Part shown: piece by piece, positions 36,718 through 45,543 of the stretch | Position numbering within the stretch: the stretch's first letter is position 1 | How the letters are laid out: every line of letters begins with the position of its first letter | From: Bryobacterales bacterium | Lineage (GTDB): Bacteria > Acidobacteriota > Terriglobia > Bryobacterales > Bryobacteraceae | Length of the DNA: 64,000 bases | Assembly: GCA_016713735.1 (NCBI GenBank) | Contig: JADJOP010000003.1 | Span: forward strand, 124,001 to 188,000 | Direction: 5' to 3' | The notes under the pieces: generated by a model | What the model was told of the DNA's origin: nothing | Databases searched by the model: none | The model's input: the letters and a program-made list of their open reading frames with translations, nothing else | Translations under genes and position numbers: made by a program

Positions 36718-37728
36718 CTACCCGGCGATCCGCATGATGGCGGCGTCCATGGCGGCCTGGCTGGGGTGCACGTAGCGGTGCACGCAGCGGAGGCTGGCGT
36801 GTCCGAGCAGCGCGGCCAGTGTCGGGAGTGGCACTCCGGCCTCGGCAAGCCGGGTGGCGAAGGTGTGCCGGAAGGTGTAGAGCACGCAATCGACGCCGGC
36901 CGCCGTTGCCGCGCGGCCGTGCGGGCCGCACAGTTTGGTGGCGTGGGTGCCTGGGCGCTGGCCGGGGAAGAGAAAGCTGCTGGCTGATGCTCTCTGTTCG
37001 ACGAGGGCGAAGGCCTCGGGCACGAGGGCGAGCGTGCGGCGGGCGTTGGGCGTTTTTCCTTGCTGGACTGTGATTGACCTGGCGGCGCGGTTGAAGTCGG
37101 TTGCCTTCAAGGCGAGCGCCTCGCTCGGCCGCATGCCGGTGAGCAGCATCAGGCGGGCGGCGTCATGGAGCTGGCGGTGGCGTCGGGCGGCGGCAAAGTA
37201 GGCGGCCTCCTCGGCGGCGGTGAGGACCTTGGTTCGCACGGCCTCTTTGTCGCTGGGCACGTCGATCTCCCGCACGGGGTTGGTGTCGCACCATTTGAGG
37301 CGCTGGGCGAACTGGAAGATGACGGAGAGGGCGTGCAGGTCGTGGCGTATGGTCACGTCCTTGATGCCGGCGGCGCGCCGGAACGACTTGTACTGTTCGA
37401 GCTGACCTGGCCCGATCTCCCGGAGCTTCAAGTCACCGAACGACCGGGCAAGGGCCTTGGCGCTGATGGCCAGGCGCTGGTAGGTATTGATGCGGTTGTA
37501 CTCGCCGTGAGCCCACGCGAGAAAGACCGGCACGGCGTAGCTGAAGCTCACGTCGCGCGGCCTGCGCCGCAACGCTGATCCATGGCACACCGTGAACCGC
37601 TTGGCCTCGGCAACTGCCTGGGCCTGGTCGCGGTGTGCATCGTCGGCTGGAAGGTGAGTGCTACCTGAGAACTCGCGCTTGTCGAGGTGGAAGCGGTAGT
37701 GCCACTTTCCGTTGCGTGATCGAAGCAT
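36718..37728 (-). CDS. Tyrosine recombinase (phage-type integrase)
   Basis: A 336-residue integrase. A SAM-like core-binding domain (about 60-160) is followed by the catalytic domain with Arg in LTGMRPSEALALK, box II YTFRHTFATRLAEAG, LLGHASLRCVHRY and the nucleophile Tyr in RYVHP. The first His of the HxxR motif is replaced by Tyr. It should recombine the 48-bp repeats at the tRNA-Cys ends. It is unusual in lying about 2 kb from attL with a toxin-antitoxin pair and two other genes between. Confidence 0.93.
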   Translation of the reverse strand: MLRSRNGKWHYRFHLDKREFSGSTHLPADDAHRDQAQAVAEAKRFTVCHGSALRRRPRDVSFSYAVPVFLAWAHGEYNRINTYQRLAISAKALARSFGDLKLREIGPGQLEQYKSFRRAAGIKDVTIRHDLHALSVIFQFAQRLKWCDTNPVREIDVPSDKEAVRTKVLTAAEEAAYFAAARRHRQLHDAARLMLLTGMRPSEALALKATDFNRAARSITVQQGKTPNARRTLALVPEAFALVEQRASASSFLFPGQRPGTHATKLCGPHGRAATAAGVDCVLYTFRHTFATRLAEAGVPLPTLAALLGHASLRCVHRYVHPSQAAMDAAIMRIAG

Positions 37729-37819
37729 AGAAGGCGTATCTCCTCGCGCGGTTGGACGCGGGGAAAATCGTCTTCATTTCTGGAACCGGGGATCTATGCG
37801 GCCTAGCCAGTGAGCGAGC

Positions 37820-38185
37820 TTACAGTCGCGTCTCGTAGTCGGCCTCTTCTTCGGCGGACATCGGGGCACGCTTCGTTTCTGCTGGCGCGTGCACGGTCAC
37901 CTCCCACGGCGAAGTGAGAGTTCTGCTGACTGCTTCGATGCACTTGGCCTGGGCGGTCTTGAAGTCTTCGTCGGTAGACGTGGCGGCCTTGCTCACCAGG
38001 GCGCAGTTGTGCTGGAAGCCGAGCTGCATAAGGGCCTGCGCCATTTCCGGGTGGCGGGCGTTGATGTGGCCAACGATTCGCGCGCACATGTCGCGGAACA
38101 CGATGGCGCGCTCGGTGTCCGTCGTGGGCGCCATCACGTGGTGGCTGAGGAGGATCTCGCCACAGACGATGCAGGTGCAGATCAT
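37820..38185 (-). CDS. Small putative zinc-binding protein
   Basis: A 121-residue protein with an N-terminal CTCIVCGEILLSHH segment (possible Zn knuckle) and a His-containing helix (GHINARHPEMAQALMQLGF). The ATG at 38185 overlaps the stop of the upstream gene (ATGA). No family was recognised. The acidic C-terminus ends SAEEEADYETRL. Confidence 0.65.
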   Translation of the reverse strand: MICTCIVCGEILLSHHVMAPTTDTERAIVFRDMCARIVGHINARHPEMAQALMQLGFQHNCALVSKAATSTDEDFKTAQAKCIEAVSRTLTSPWEVTVHAPAETKRAPMSAEEEADYETRL

Positions 38186-38457
38186 TGGGTCATCCCCAAT
38201 TGCTTGCGTAGGTCCGCGATGAGGCCTTCGAGGTAGGTGCGGAGCTGCTTCTGGTAGGGCTCGATCAGCTGCCAGGCGCGGGGGTCCTGGCGCATCTCTT
38301 CCCACAGGTTATCGACGGTTGCCTGCTCAGCCATGGCGGACACGCCGGGGAATTTACTCAGCTGCTGCGCGAGTATCGCGGTGGGCACTTTCTTTCCGGC
38401 CGCTGTGATGAGAGCTGCCGCGAGAGTGCGTTTGTCGATGGCCGGGACCTTAAACAT
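38182..38457 (-). CDS. Hypothetical 91-residue protein
   Basis: From ATG 38457 the product is MFKVPAIDKRTLAAALITAA with an all-helical pattern and no known motif. In the sequence as given it is fused in frame to the preceding gene. One additional A at the A4 run (38488-38491, minus strand) would instead end that gene with an acidic helix and a TAA overlapping this ATG, which has GGGAGG upstream. I therefore read it as a separate gene. Confidence 0.55.
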   Translation of the reverse strand: MFKVPAIDKRTLAAALITAAGKKVPTAILAQQLSKFPGVSAMAEQATVDNLWEEMRQDPRAWQLIEPYQKQLRTYLEGLIADLRKQLGMTQ

Positions 38458-39748
38458 GCGCCGCCTCCCGCTCCTCATCGAAGGCGCTTTTAGAAACTCT
38501 TCGATGAACTCTTTGACTTCGGACGGCCGCTGCTGCATCAGCTTCCATCGTTCAGGTGAGAAGTGCTCGAAGGCTTTCTGCAGCCCCTCCGCGCCCATGC
38601 TGCGCCATTCGTAGTAGGCCTCCGTGCTCTGCGTGGTGACGATGGTGGTTGCCAGTGCCGAACCATTGAGGCTGCGGTCCATGCACCTGAGGATCATCTG
38701 GGCGAGGGCGTCAACGCCGCGCCGCATGTTTTCTTCCTGCGATGGCTCATTTGATGCCGGCTTGGGAGTGTCGGCCGGCTTGCCGCCGTTGGGCAACTGG
38801 GCGTCGGGAACCAGGCCGGAGTTGTGGACGGCCTTGCTCTCAAACCAGGGTCCTACCATCGTGGCGACGGAGGGCGCGATTTTGGCGAGGGTGTCGGCCC
38901 AGCCTTCCTCTTTGCCGGTTTTGTCGATCCGCTCGCTCAGCCGGTCGAACATGGCGAGCATGCGGTCCATGACGCGCATTGGATCGCCTCCGGGGTTCTC
39001 GCGCTCCATCGCCTTTTGCATGAGCATGGTGTTCTGCTGCATCATCTGCTGCAGCACAAGCACCATCAGCTGGTTGTCGCCGCCTCCTCCCTTGGCCAGG
39101 TCCCGCATGGTCTCCAGCATCTTCATCGGGTTCATCATTTCGAGCGAGGTCTGGAGCACCTTGCCCATGCCTTGCGCCATAACATCGACGACGGCGTTGT
39201 TCTGCTGGCCTTCGTTCCTCTCGATCCGGTCAAGCAGGCGGTGAGCGAGGTCGCCTTTGTTGGGTAGCCGTGGTGCCGGGTTGACCGGCCGCGAGGGTGC
39301 CGTCTTCTTTCACGATGATCTTTCCTTCCGCACGCCAGCGGGTGATGAGCTGCTCGGTGTAGGCCTCGCCACGCACCAGCTCGGCCGGGTTCTGGATGAT
39401 GGGATCGCAGTCTTCAAGGGGGATGGTAAGAAACGTCTTGCAGACCGGGGCCGGGTCTTTCTTGCTATCGGCCATGTCGATCTCGTACTCGCCACCGCCA
39501 TGGAGCGACCGGATGTACTTGACGAAGTCCTCGGGGTAGGGGTGGCGAAGCCGTTCGATGTAGTTGAACTTGATGCCGATCAGCTTCCGGTTGATCTTCG
39601 GCTTCTGGCGGTAGAGATACAGCACAGTGGCCGTGTGGTCGGCATAGTCCTTCACGGTTTTGGTGAAGTCGGGAAGCGAGAGCGTCGGTTGAAACTCTTG
39701 CTGATCGGCGCCCTGCGCGGGTGTTGGTGTCTGTCTTCTTCGCCCCAT
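38450..39748 (-). CDS. Large element protein of unknown function, two probable frameshifts
   Basis: Two open frames (39748-39230 and 39180-38182) appear to be one ~432-residue protein. The downstream frame is open well before its first ATG and reads NKGDLAHRLLDRIERNEGQQ, which joins the upstream frame near 39270-39300 if one base is removed. The N-part has PKINRKLIGIKFNYIERLRH. The centre is Met-rich and glutamine-rich (VLVLQQMMQQNTMLMQKAME); the rest is helical. No family was recognised. TACAAT lies 11 nt upstream of the start, so its mRNA may have a very short leader. It faces the structural operon across a 150-bp promoter region. Confidence 0.55.
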
Positions 39749-39898
39749 GGTCGTACTTATTGTACTTTAAGCAAAAAAACGATTTGCGTCGCAAAGTGCT
39801 CCGATGGCATCCTGCGTCTGGTAGCGGGAGCGGCCGTCAGGTGCACAACTCACGCCACTCTGTTTGTCCGGGTGGCCGCTTCCCTTTTGAGCCCATGA

Positions 39899-40458
39899 AT
39901 GCGCGCCCAACACGCTGGATGGCTGGAAGCAGTGAATGTCGCTGCGGAGGTTCTGCCCGATGATCCCGATGCTCAAGTCGCCCACACCATTTCGCGGATG
40001 CGTGAGCTGGCGCTTGCTGATGCCGGCACTGCTTTCATTCGTGATCTTGCTCGCGGCTTTCCTGCAGGCGAGCGTGAGTGTGCTGAGGCGGCCTTTTGGT
40101 TTGTTCGCGGCCTGGTCCGGTTTCAGCGCGATGCGCAGTTGGTTCCTGACTTTCCCTTCGCGCCGGAGATCATCGAGGTGCTCATCCGGCCGGTGGACTT
40201 ACTTTCGATGGCCAAGCCTCGCGGCGATTGCGACGACTTCTGCATGGCCCTGGCCGCGCTGCTGGTCGCGCGCGGCATCGGGGTTCATTTGCGACGGTCG
40301 CGGCCGATCCGCGCGATCCGGAGCCGCTTCTCTCACGTGTACGTCGTTGCGCACTGCCGGAGGCGACTTTGCGCTCGATGCTTCGCACGGGCGGCGGCCG
40401 GGCTGGGAAGTCCGCAACGCCTACGGCAAGCGCCGCCTATGGAGGGTTGACCGCATGA
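39899..40458 (+). pseudogene. Transglutaminase-like protein, several frameshifts
   Basis: The first frame ends in the catalytic-Cys block KPRGDCDDFCMALAALLVAR. The expected following blocks exist but in other frames: FATVAADPRDPEPLLS, then SHVYVVA with the catalytic His, then GGDFALDASHGRRPGWEVRN with the catalytic Asp. Changes are needed near 40288 (T3), 40330 and 40350. The final TGA overlaps the next ATG (ATGA). Small proteins of this type occur in phage structural operons and may act as proteases or cross-linkers. It opens the rightward operon; the start (39899 or a later ATG) is unclear. Confidence 0.6.
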
Positions 40459-40777
40459 ACGCCGGCATGGGCTTGACAGCCAACGCCACGCAGCAAGGCG
40501 ATCCGGCCCGCTCCAGATCGTGAAAAGCGGCCTGGACATCGTGAAGGGGCGGTTGGGCACGCCGGAGAACACGCTGGTGCGGATGCCGGACGGCACGCTC
40601 GTCACGCGGGGCAGCTCTACGATGGCGCCCTCGGGCACGCCTACGGATATTCGCGCTGACGTTCGCACCACGCAGCAAAGCGACTTCATGAGTTCGGCTG
40701 GCTGGATTCTGGCGGCCGGGGCCGTGATGGTCTTTCTGGTTGTGATCGTGATGGCGTCCAAGGGGGGTAAGCGCTGA
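40455..40777 (+). CDS. Small single-helix membrane protein, one probable frameshift
   Basis: ATG 40455 follows GGAGG and overlaps the previous stop. The frame must change by one missing base near 40510 to reach LDIVKGRLGTPENTLVRMPD and the C-terminal helix (AGWILAAGAVMVFLVVIVM) ending in KGGKR. The joined protein is 107 residues. Its positive tail after the helix suggests an N-out, C-in orientation. It shares TGATG with the next gene. Confidence 0.55.
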
Positions 40778-40938
40778 TGGCGGCCAAGAAGCGGGCAAAG
40801 AAGAGCACCAAGCGGAATCCGCGGCCGACGTTGGCTGGCGAGCTGGCTTCGCTGATCCGGCGCGGCAAGTCGGCCCTCATTACGCCTGGCGGCGTTCGCA
40901 AGGGCAAGCTGATGGCGCGGATCAAGGTGAAGAAGTAA
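40777..40938 (+). CDS. Very basic 53-residue protein
   Basis: MAAKKRAKKSTKRNPRPTLA begins a protein with over 30% Lys/Arg. It is joined to both neighbours by 1-nt stop/start overlaps (TGATG before, TAATG after). The basic (K/R)xNP motif recurs in two larger proteins of the operon. It is a likely DNA-condensing or minor virion protein, comparable in size and charge to other small virion proteins; no family was recognised. Confidence 0.7.
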   Translation: MAAKKRAKKSTKRNPRPTLAGELASLIRRGKSALITPGGVRKGKLMARIKVKK

Positions 40939-41657
40939 TGCAGGCTGCTCTCGTTGCACGGCCGGTTTACCTTGCGCCTCCGCGCCGCCTTCGCGCGCGC
41001 GGGCTGAGCGGCACTCAGGCCGGGGATATCACCAACGTGGCTGTCGGCACTGCTGGCTCGCTTCTGTCGGGCGGCGGAAGCATGAAAGAGAAGCTCGTCG
41101 TCTCCGCGCCGTCGATTGCTGGTGGAATCCTGACGGCGGGCGGCACGAGCTCCATCGCGGCAACCACCTGGGGCACGCTGGCCATTCCTGTGATCGGCGC
41201 GGCCGTCGCCGGCGTCACTATCGGGCTGACGTTACTCTTCGCGCGCAAGGGACCGAAACAGAAGGTTGCCACGACAAAGATCGTCGACCAGGTTGAGCCG
41301 CTCCTCGAGGAGAACCTTCAGGGCTACCTGAACGGGCCGCGAACGCGCACAGCCCAAGAACAGGCGATGCAGAATTTCCTCGCGGGCTGGCAGTTCGTTG
41401 TCGATCACTGCAACATCCCGGAGATGGGCGATCCTGGCCAGCGCTGCGTGTCTGAGCGGACGCGCGGCGGCAAGTGGGATTGGTTTGCTCTCTACTACGA
41501 TCCCATCGCCAACGATGCCGGCGTGAAAGCGGATCCGGGCTTGACTGACCAGGTTTCCGCTCTGTTCGGCGGCGGCGCATCGTCGCTGCTCTCCTCGAAG
41601 TCTCCTGTGCTGCCAGTGCTCGCCCTTGGCCTGATCGGTCTGGCCTTGATGCTATGA
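40938..41657 (+). CDS. Membrane protein of the structural operon (239 aa)
   Basis: The N-half is Gly/Ala-rich with one helix (WGTLAIPVIGAAVAGVTIGL) followed by FARKGPKQKVA. The soluble middle reads EENLQGYLNGPRTRTAQEQA and GQRCVSERTRGGKWDWFALY, and a second hydrophobic helix forms the C-terminus (SPVLPVLALGLIGLALML). The arrangement suits a membrane-associated virion or assembly protein. It overlaps the next start by ATGA. Confidence 0.7.
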   Translation: MQAALVARPVYLAPPRRLRARGLSGTQAGDITNVAVGTAGSLLSGGGSMKEKLVVSAPSIAGGILTAGGTSSIAATTWGTLAIPVIGAAVAGVTIGLTLLFARKGPKQKVATTKIVDQVEPLLEENLQGYLNGPRTRTAQEQAMQNFLAGWQFVVDHCNIPEMGDPGQRCVSERTRGGKWDWFALYYDPIANDAGVKADPGLTDQVSALFGGGASSLLSSKSPVLPVLALGLIGLALML

Positions 41658-42584
41658 GACTCGCCACGCCGGTTCCCTGCAATCCGAGTCCGCAATGCGC
41701 GCCTGGCGACGGCCGCGCTGGCTAAGACCATGCGCACCAGGCGCGGCTTGGGCGACTGCCCAGCGTTCGCGCCTTACGCCACTCCGGGCGGCGGTTGTTC
41801 GAACGTCCCGCCTGAGATCGACGCCGACGCCTACTTCCGGGGCGGTGGCAAGCTCGACCAGGACACGCAGACGATTGTCGGTTGGACGGGTAGCAGTGAG
41901 CCAACTCTTGCATGTCCCTTTGGTTCGGAGCTGAACCCGTTCACGGGCCGCACGGAGTGCATGACGGCCACCGAGGTGAAGTACACGACGGGCTCAGGCT
42001 ACGTGCTGCGTGCTGGCAGCCAGGCCGCCATGTCGGAGATCGCCGCGGCTGCCCAGAAAGAAGCCAATGCGCGCGGCATTCCTGTGCGCTGTGGCTCGTA
42101 CCCCATCGGCGGCGATCCGATCACAAACGAGCAGCGCTATGCGCCGGGCTGCGTGGTGGGCAACGGTGTGATCGGCGGACCGGACACCTACGATGCGGCC
42201 GTGATGCTCACGGGCGGTGGCATGGAGACGCTGGCCACGCAACTGGGCATCAGTCCGTTTTTCAAGCCGAGCGCGGGCTATCAGTTCACGCCTCCGACTT
42301 CTCAACAGCAGACCTTCGTTGTGCGTACTGGGGCCACGCAACAAACAACGCCCGCTCCAACGAAGCCTGCCACCGAAACGCAAACGCCTGTGCGAACCGA
42401 GAAGAAGAGCGCGCCTCTGGACAACGAGGTTACCGACTCGTCGAAGACGGAGAAGCCGGGTTTCGACCTCAATTCTGTGATCGATCAGGCGAAGTCGTAC
42501 ACGAGCTCGCTTCCTTCCTGGGTTCTGCCGGCCGCTGGCGCTGGCCTGGCGCTGATGTTGGTCATGGGAGGGCGTAAGCGATGA
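41654..42584 (+). CDS. Single-helix membrane protein with extracytoplasmic domain, probable frameshift
   Basis: ATG 41654 overlaps the previous stop, but its frame closes after 23 codons. One extra base near 41691-41695 restores the main frame (LATAALAKTMRTRRGLGDCP), giving about 309 residues. The body is Cys-containing and Gly-rich (ACPFGSELNPFTGRTECMTA, SYPIGGDPITNEQRYAPGC). It is followed by a Thr/Pro/Gln-rich stalk and a C-terminal helix (LPAAGAGLALMLVMGG) with RKR. The layout suggests a surface protein anchored at its C-terminus. No family was recognised. Confidence 0.6.
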
Positions 42585-42826
42585 CTCCGATGGCACCGGC
42601 GACACTGCCGCCGCAACTGATGCTGGCGAGCTGCTCGGAAGATGGAACGCCGCATGAGTGCACCTGCGGCGGCAAATGCGGCAAGTGCGGCTCGCACGAA
42701 GACTCAGGGCTCCCTTCATGCAAATGGTGGGTTTGGGCCATCGCGCTGGGCCTGGTGCTGCTGCTTGTCGGCGATGGTGAACCGAAGACGGCGCGGCGCG
42801 CGCCCGTGAGGAGGAAGCGGCGATGA
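42581..42826 (+). CDS. Small Cys-rich single-helix protein
   Basis: An 81-residue protein with six Cys in a short N-terminal cluster (ECTCGGKCGKCGSHE, plus two outside it), then a helix (WWVWAIALGLVLLLVG) and a very basic tail (RRAPVRRKRR). It is coupled to both neighbours by ATGA overlaps. The Cys cluster could bind zinc or form disulfides. Confidence 0.65.
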   Translation: MTPMAPATLPPQLMLASCSEDGTPHECTCGGKCGKCGSHEDSGLPSCKWWVWAIALGLVLLLVGDGEPKTARRAPVRRKRR

Positions 42827-43254
42827 AAGACGCTCTGAAGTGGATTCTGCTGGCGGCGGGTGGCTACCTGGCCATCCGTGCAACGGGCATCACGTTGCCC
42901 ACCTTCGGCGGCGCGCCCGATACCGAACCCAACCGGGTTCCGCCTGGCGACAAGACACCTCCGGTGGATGACAGCAAAAACACGACCAGCACGAATCAGA
43001 CCGACGCTGCGGAGCGGGAAGTCATTACCCGCCGCGCGGCGGCCGGCGATGCCGCCAGTATCCAAAAGGCCGTGGCGCTGGGGATCAAGTTCAACGCCGA
43101 TCAGTGGAACTGGTACCGGCAACAGGAGACCGGAACGGAGACCACGGTGGATCTGTTCCCCGCTGGCGATCGCGCGGCCCTGCTGACTGCGGCCGAATAC
43201 ATCGCGCGCCGCCAAAGCGCTGGCCTGGGTTGGCTGGGGAGGCGGCGGTTCTGA
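42823..43254 (+). CDS. N-terminally anchored protein (143 aa)
   Basis: A short hydrophobic N-terminal helix (ALKWILLAAGGYLAIRA) is followed by a polar linker and a helical soluble domain (VITRRAAAGDAASIQKAVAL, NADQWNWYRQQ). It ends in LGWLGRRRF. No family was recognised; its last base is shared with the next start (TGATG). Confidence 0.65.
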   Translation: MKDALKWILLAAGGYLAIRATGITLPTFGGAPDTEPNRVPPGDKTPPVDDSKNTTSTNQTDAAEREVITRRAAAGDAASIQKAVALGIKFNADQWNWYRQQETGTETTVDLFPAGDRAALLTAAEYIARRQSAGLGWLGRRRF

Positions 43255-43691
43255 TGTCGATGTGGTACCCAGACACGATGCCGAATCCGCCCCGGCTGCC
43301 GGACGGTGGCATCCTCGCGCCTGACGGGTCGTACATCCCGTTCGCCGCAAGCTGCCCACCGGAGACGGCGCCTGACCTGGCGACGCGGAGCTGCGTGTCT
43401 TCGCCTGGCGCGATGAACGTCAACTACGGTTGTGGCGGCGCGCTCGCTCCGCTCGGGACGCCTGGCTGCGAGCCGGTTCCCGCCCGAGCTGCCGCGCGCC
43501 TGGCGGTGGAAGCCGTCGCCGCCACGGGCATCCGGCCGCGCTGGGCGGGTTGCGACTGCGCCAATGACATTGAAGATACGGGGGGGCTGCAAGCGAACCC
43601 GCAACCGGCTTCCCCCAGTGCCTCCGGCGCATGTCTTGTTTTCGCGGTCCTGATCCTGGCCGCGCTGATCGGGGGAGGCCGCAATGGCTAA
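43254..43691 (+). CDS. C-terminally anchored Pro/Cys-rich protein (145 aa)
   Basis: The N-part contains PNPPRLPDGGILAPDGSYIP and several Cys (AASCPPETAPDLATRSCVSS). A single hydrophobic helix (GACLVFAVLILAALIGGG) ends the protein. It belongs to the chain of single-helix proteins and overlaps the next start by 8 nt. Confidence 0.65.
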   Translation: MSMWYPDTMPNPPRLPDGGILAPDGSYIPFAASCPPETAPDLATRSCVSSPGAMNVNYGCGGALAPLGTPGCEPVPARAAARLAVEAVAATGIRPRWAGCDCANDIEDTGGLQANPQPASPSASGACLVFAVLILAALIGGGRNG

Positions 43692-43992
43692 CTGGCCGGC
43701 CGGCTGCGATGCCTACTGGTCTGATCAGATGGGCGTGCCGGGCAAGGTGTGTCTGAACTCGGCCGGCAAGTTCATCGACATTCCCTCTGGGACGGTGGCG
43801 ACGCCGGCGCGCGAGGTCACTTCGATTGCAGCCAATGTCGCCGCGTTCTTTGGCGGCAACAACACACTGAAGGCCGATGAGCCGGTTGATCCGCTGAAGT
43901 GGCTGGGTGAGGGCTACAACGCCATTTATGTGGCGCTGGGTGCGCTGGGGTTCGTGCTGCTGCTGAGCATGGCGAAGGGAGGCAGGCGATGA
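43684..43992 (+). CDS. C-terminally anchored small protein (102 aa)
   Basis: A soluble N-part starting MANWPAGCDAYWSDQMG is followed by a C-terminal helix (YVALGALGFVLLLSMAKGG) ending in RR. Same topology as its neighbours; ATGA overlap with the next gene. Confidence 0.65.
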   Translation: MANWPAGCDAYWSDQMGVPGKVCLNSAGKFIDIPSGTVATPAREVTSIAANVAAFFGGNNTLKADEPVDPLKWLGEGYNAIYVALGALGFVLLLSMAKGGRR

Positions 43993-44425
43993 GTGCCGCT
44001 ATCCCACTCAGCGAGTATTGCGGCAAGGCTGTCCCTTGGTACTGTGCGGCTGGTTGGATACCGCTGATTGGGGCTCCCGTCATGGCTTCTCAGCGTTGCC
44101 GGAAGCCTACGACCTTGAGCGTGCCTGCAATGCTGGTGGCTTCAATCGCAACATTCCCTCGGGCTCTGGGGCGGGCAACGCACCTGACAGCGCCGCGCAG
44201 CCGGGACTGAACTACAACGATCCAACCGTGCTTCAGTCCATCTACGAAGAGCAGCTCCGCAACGACAAGACCAAGTGGAACGAGACCATCAAGGCCATCA
44301 TGAAGACCATCTCCGGCGCACCTCGCGCTGGTGACGATCCCAACCCAAAAGAGCCTGGACTGAACTGGATCGTCGTTCTCGCGCTTGTGATTTTTGTGGG
44401 CGGCGTGCTCCTGGCAAAGAAGTGA
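43989..44425 (+). CDS. C-terminally anchored small protein, one probable frameshift
   Basis: ATG 43989 opens MSAAIPLSEYCGKAVPWYCA. One extra G at the G2 run 44056-44057 joins it to TADWGSRHGFSALPEAYDLE and the rest, ending in a helix (LNWIVVLALVIFVGGVLLA) with KK. The corrected length is 145 residues. No family was recognised. Confidence 0.55.
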
Positions 44426-44427
44426 CT

Positions 44428-45081
44428 ATGGCGAAGCGCAAACCAGCAACGAAACGCCGGGGGGTTACGAAGCCCTCGAACAGAAAGCCGCTGCGTGCGC
44501 CTGCCAAGGGCGCTGCGCGTCCGAAGGCCACCAGGCGCAAGGCGAGCAAGCGCGCGCGCCACGTTGCGAAGTGGCGCAAGCCCAAAAAGAACGGCCGCGG
44601 CAATCCCACCATGCAGGCGAAGGCCATGTATGAGAAGTTCCACGGCAAGCCGTCGACGAAGCACGTCGATTACAAAGTCGCCCAGCACTATCATGCCGAG
44701 CTGGCCGAATTGGGCGAGCTGGTCTCGCTCACGGTTGAGCTGCCGGAGTGGATCGGCCACGACGTTGAGTTGCGGCCGAAGGGCGTTTCGCTCGCCTCTT
44801 CGGAAGACGGCGGCCAGATGTATTTCCTTGGCGGGGATCAGCGCTTGAACCTGAACAAGCTGGGCCTGGCCGAGACTCTCCCCAAAGACCACGTGGTTAT
44901 TGGGAACCTGCTTCAGATCGTCTACCTGACCGAAAAGGACTTCGACGATTTCAAGCCCTACGAGTACCAGCACGAGATGGGCGAAGAGGGCGGCGAACTG
45001 CCGCTGCTCTGCTACGACGTGCGGAGCGAGCTGATGTACTGGTCGGCGGCTCGTATCAATGCTTGCGGCCGGGAATTGTGA
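44428..45081 (+). CDS. Basic-tailed element protein (217 aa)
   Basis: The first 60 residues are extremely basic (MAKRKPATKRRGVTKPSNRK) and end in NGRGNPTMQAKAMYEKFHGK. The remaining domain is soluble alpha/beta (LVSLTVELPEWIGHDVELRP, LLQIVYLTEKDFDDFKPYEY). The tail probably contacts DNA or capsid. The (K/R)xGNP-type motif is shared with two other proteins of the operon. No known family. Confidence 0.7.
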   Translation: MAKRKPATKRRGVTKPSNRKPLRAPAKGAARPKATRRKASKRARHVAKWRKPKKNGRGNPTMQAKAMYEKFHGKPSTKHVDYKVAQHYHAELAELGELVSLTVELPEWIGHDVELRPKGVSLASSEDGGQMYFLGGDQRLNLNKLGLAETLPKDHVVIGNLLQIVYLTEKDFDDFKPYEYQHEMGEEGGELPLLCYDVRSELMYWSAARINACGREL

Positions 45082-45100
45082 ACTGAGGAGCCAACACACC

Positions 45101-45541
45101 ATGAAGAACACCCCTGACCTGCGCATCTACCGCTCGCTGCGGCCTGACCACAACCTCTCGCTCGACGACACACGCGCGCTGGTGAAGCGCCTGCAGCGCG
45201 CCGGGTTTCGCATCGAGCGCATCGAGGTGCATCCGATGGGAGACGGGATGGGCTGGGGATCGACGGCGCCGCTGAGTGAGCAGGAAGTCCTCAACGCGGG
45301 CGTGCCGGCGAGTGAACCCGTGCAGTGGATGATCCAGTTTGCCGGGCCGGAAGGCCGGGGCCAGGACAACGCCGCGCTGGTGCAACAGATGTTCGGCGAT
45401 GGCAGCTTGGAGGGTTTCCGCCGCATGCATGCCTCGCTGAACCCCGGCGACATTTACGGCTGGTTGAACCAGCTGCTGGCTGTGCCCGGCATGGTCGATG
45501 CCGTCAACGGCGTTCTGACGGGCTCCAAGAAGGAGAAGTAA
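45101..45541 (+). CDS. Hypothetical soluble protein (146 aa)
   Basis: ATG 45101 follows GAGGAG by about ten nt. The product begins MKNTPDLRIYRSLRPDHNLS and has alternating charged helices, no membrane segment and no recognised domain. It lies between two basic-tailed proteins. Confidence 0.65.
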   Translation: MKNTPDLRIYRSLRPDHNLSLDDTRALVKRLQRAGFRIERIEVHPMGDGMGWGSTAPLSEQEVLNAGVPASEPVQWMIQFAGPEGRGQDNAALVQQMFGDGSLEGFRRMHASLNPGDIYGWLNQLLAVPGMVDAVNGVLTGSKKEK

Positions 45542-45543
45542 CC

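Noticed and set aside
38182..39180. Single 332-residue protein as literally open in the sequence
   Set aside because: The frame is open before its first ATG and the alternative frame at 38488-38491 gives an acidic helix plus a stop/start overlap, so two genes fit better.
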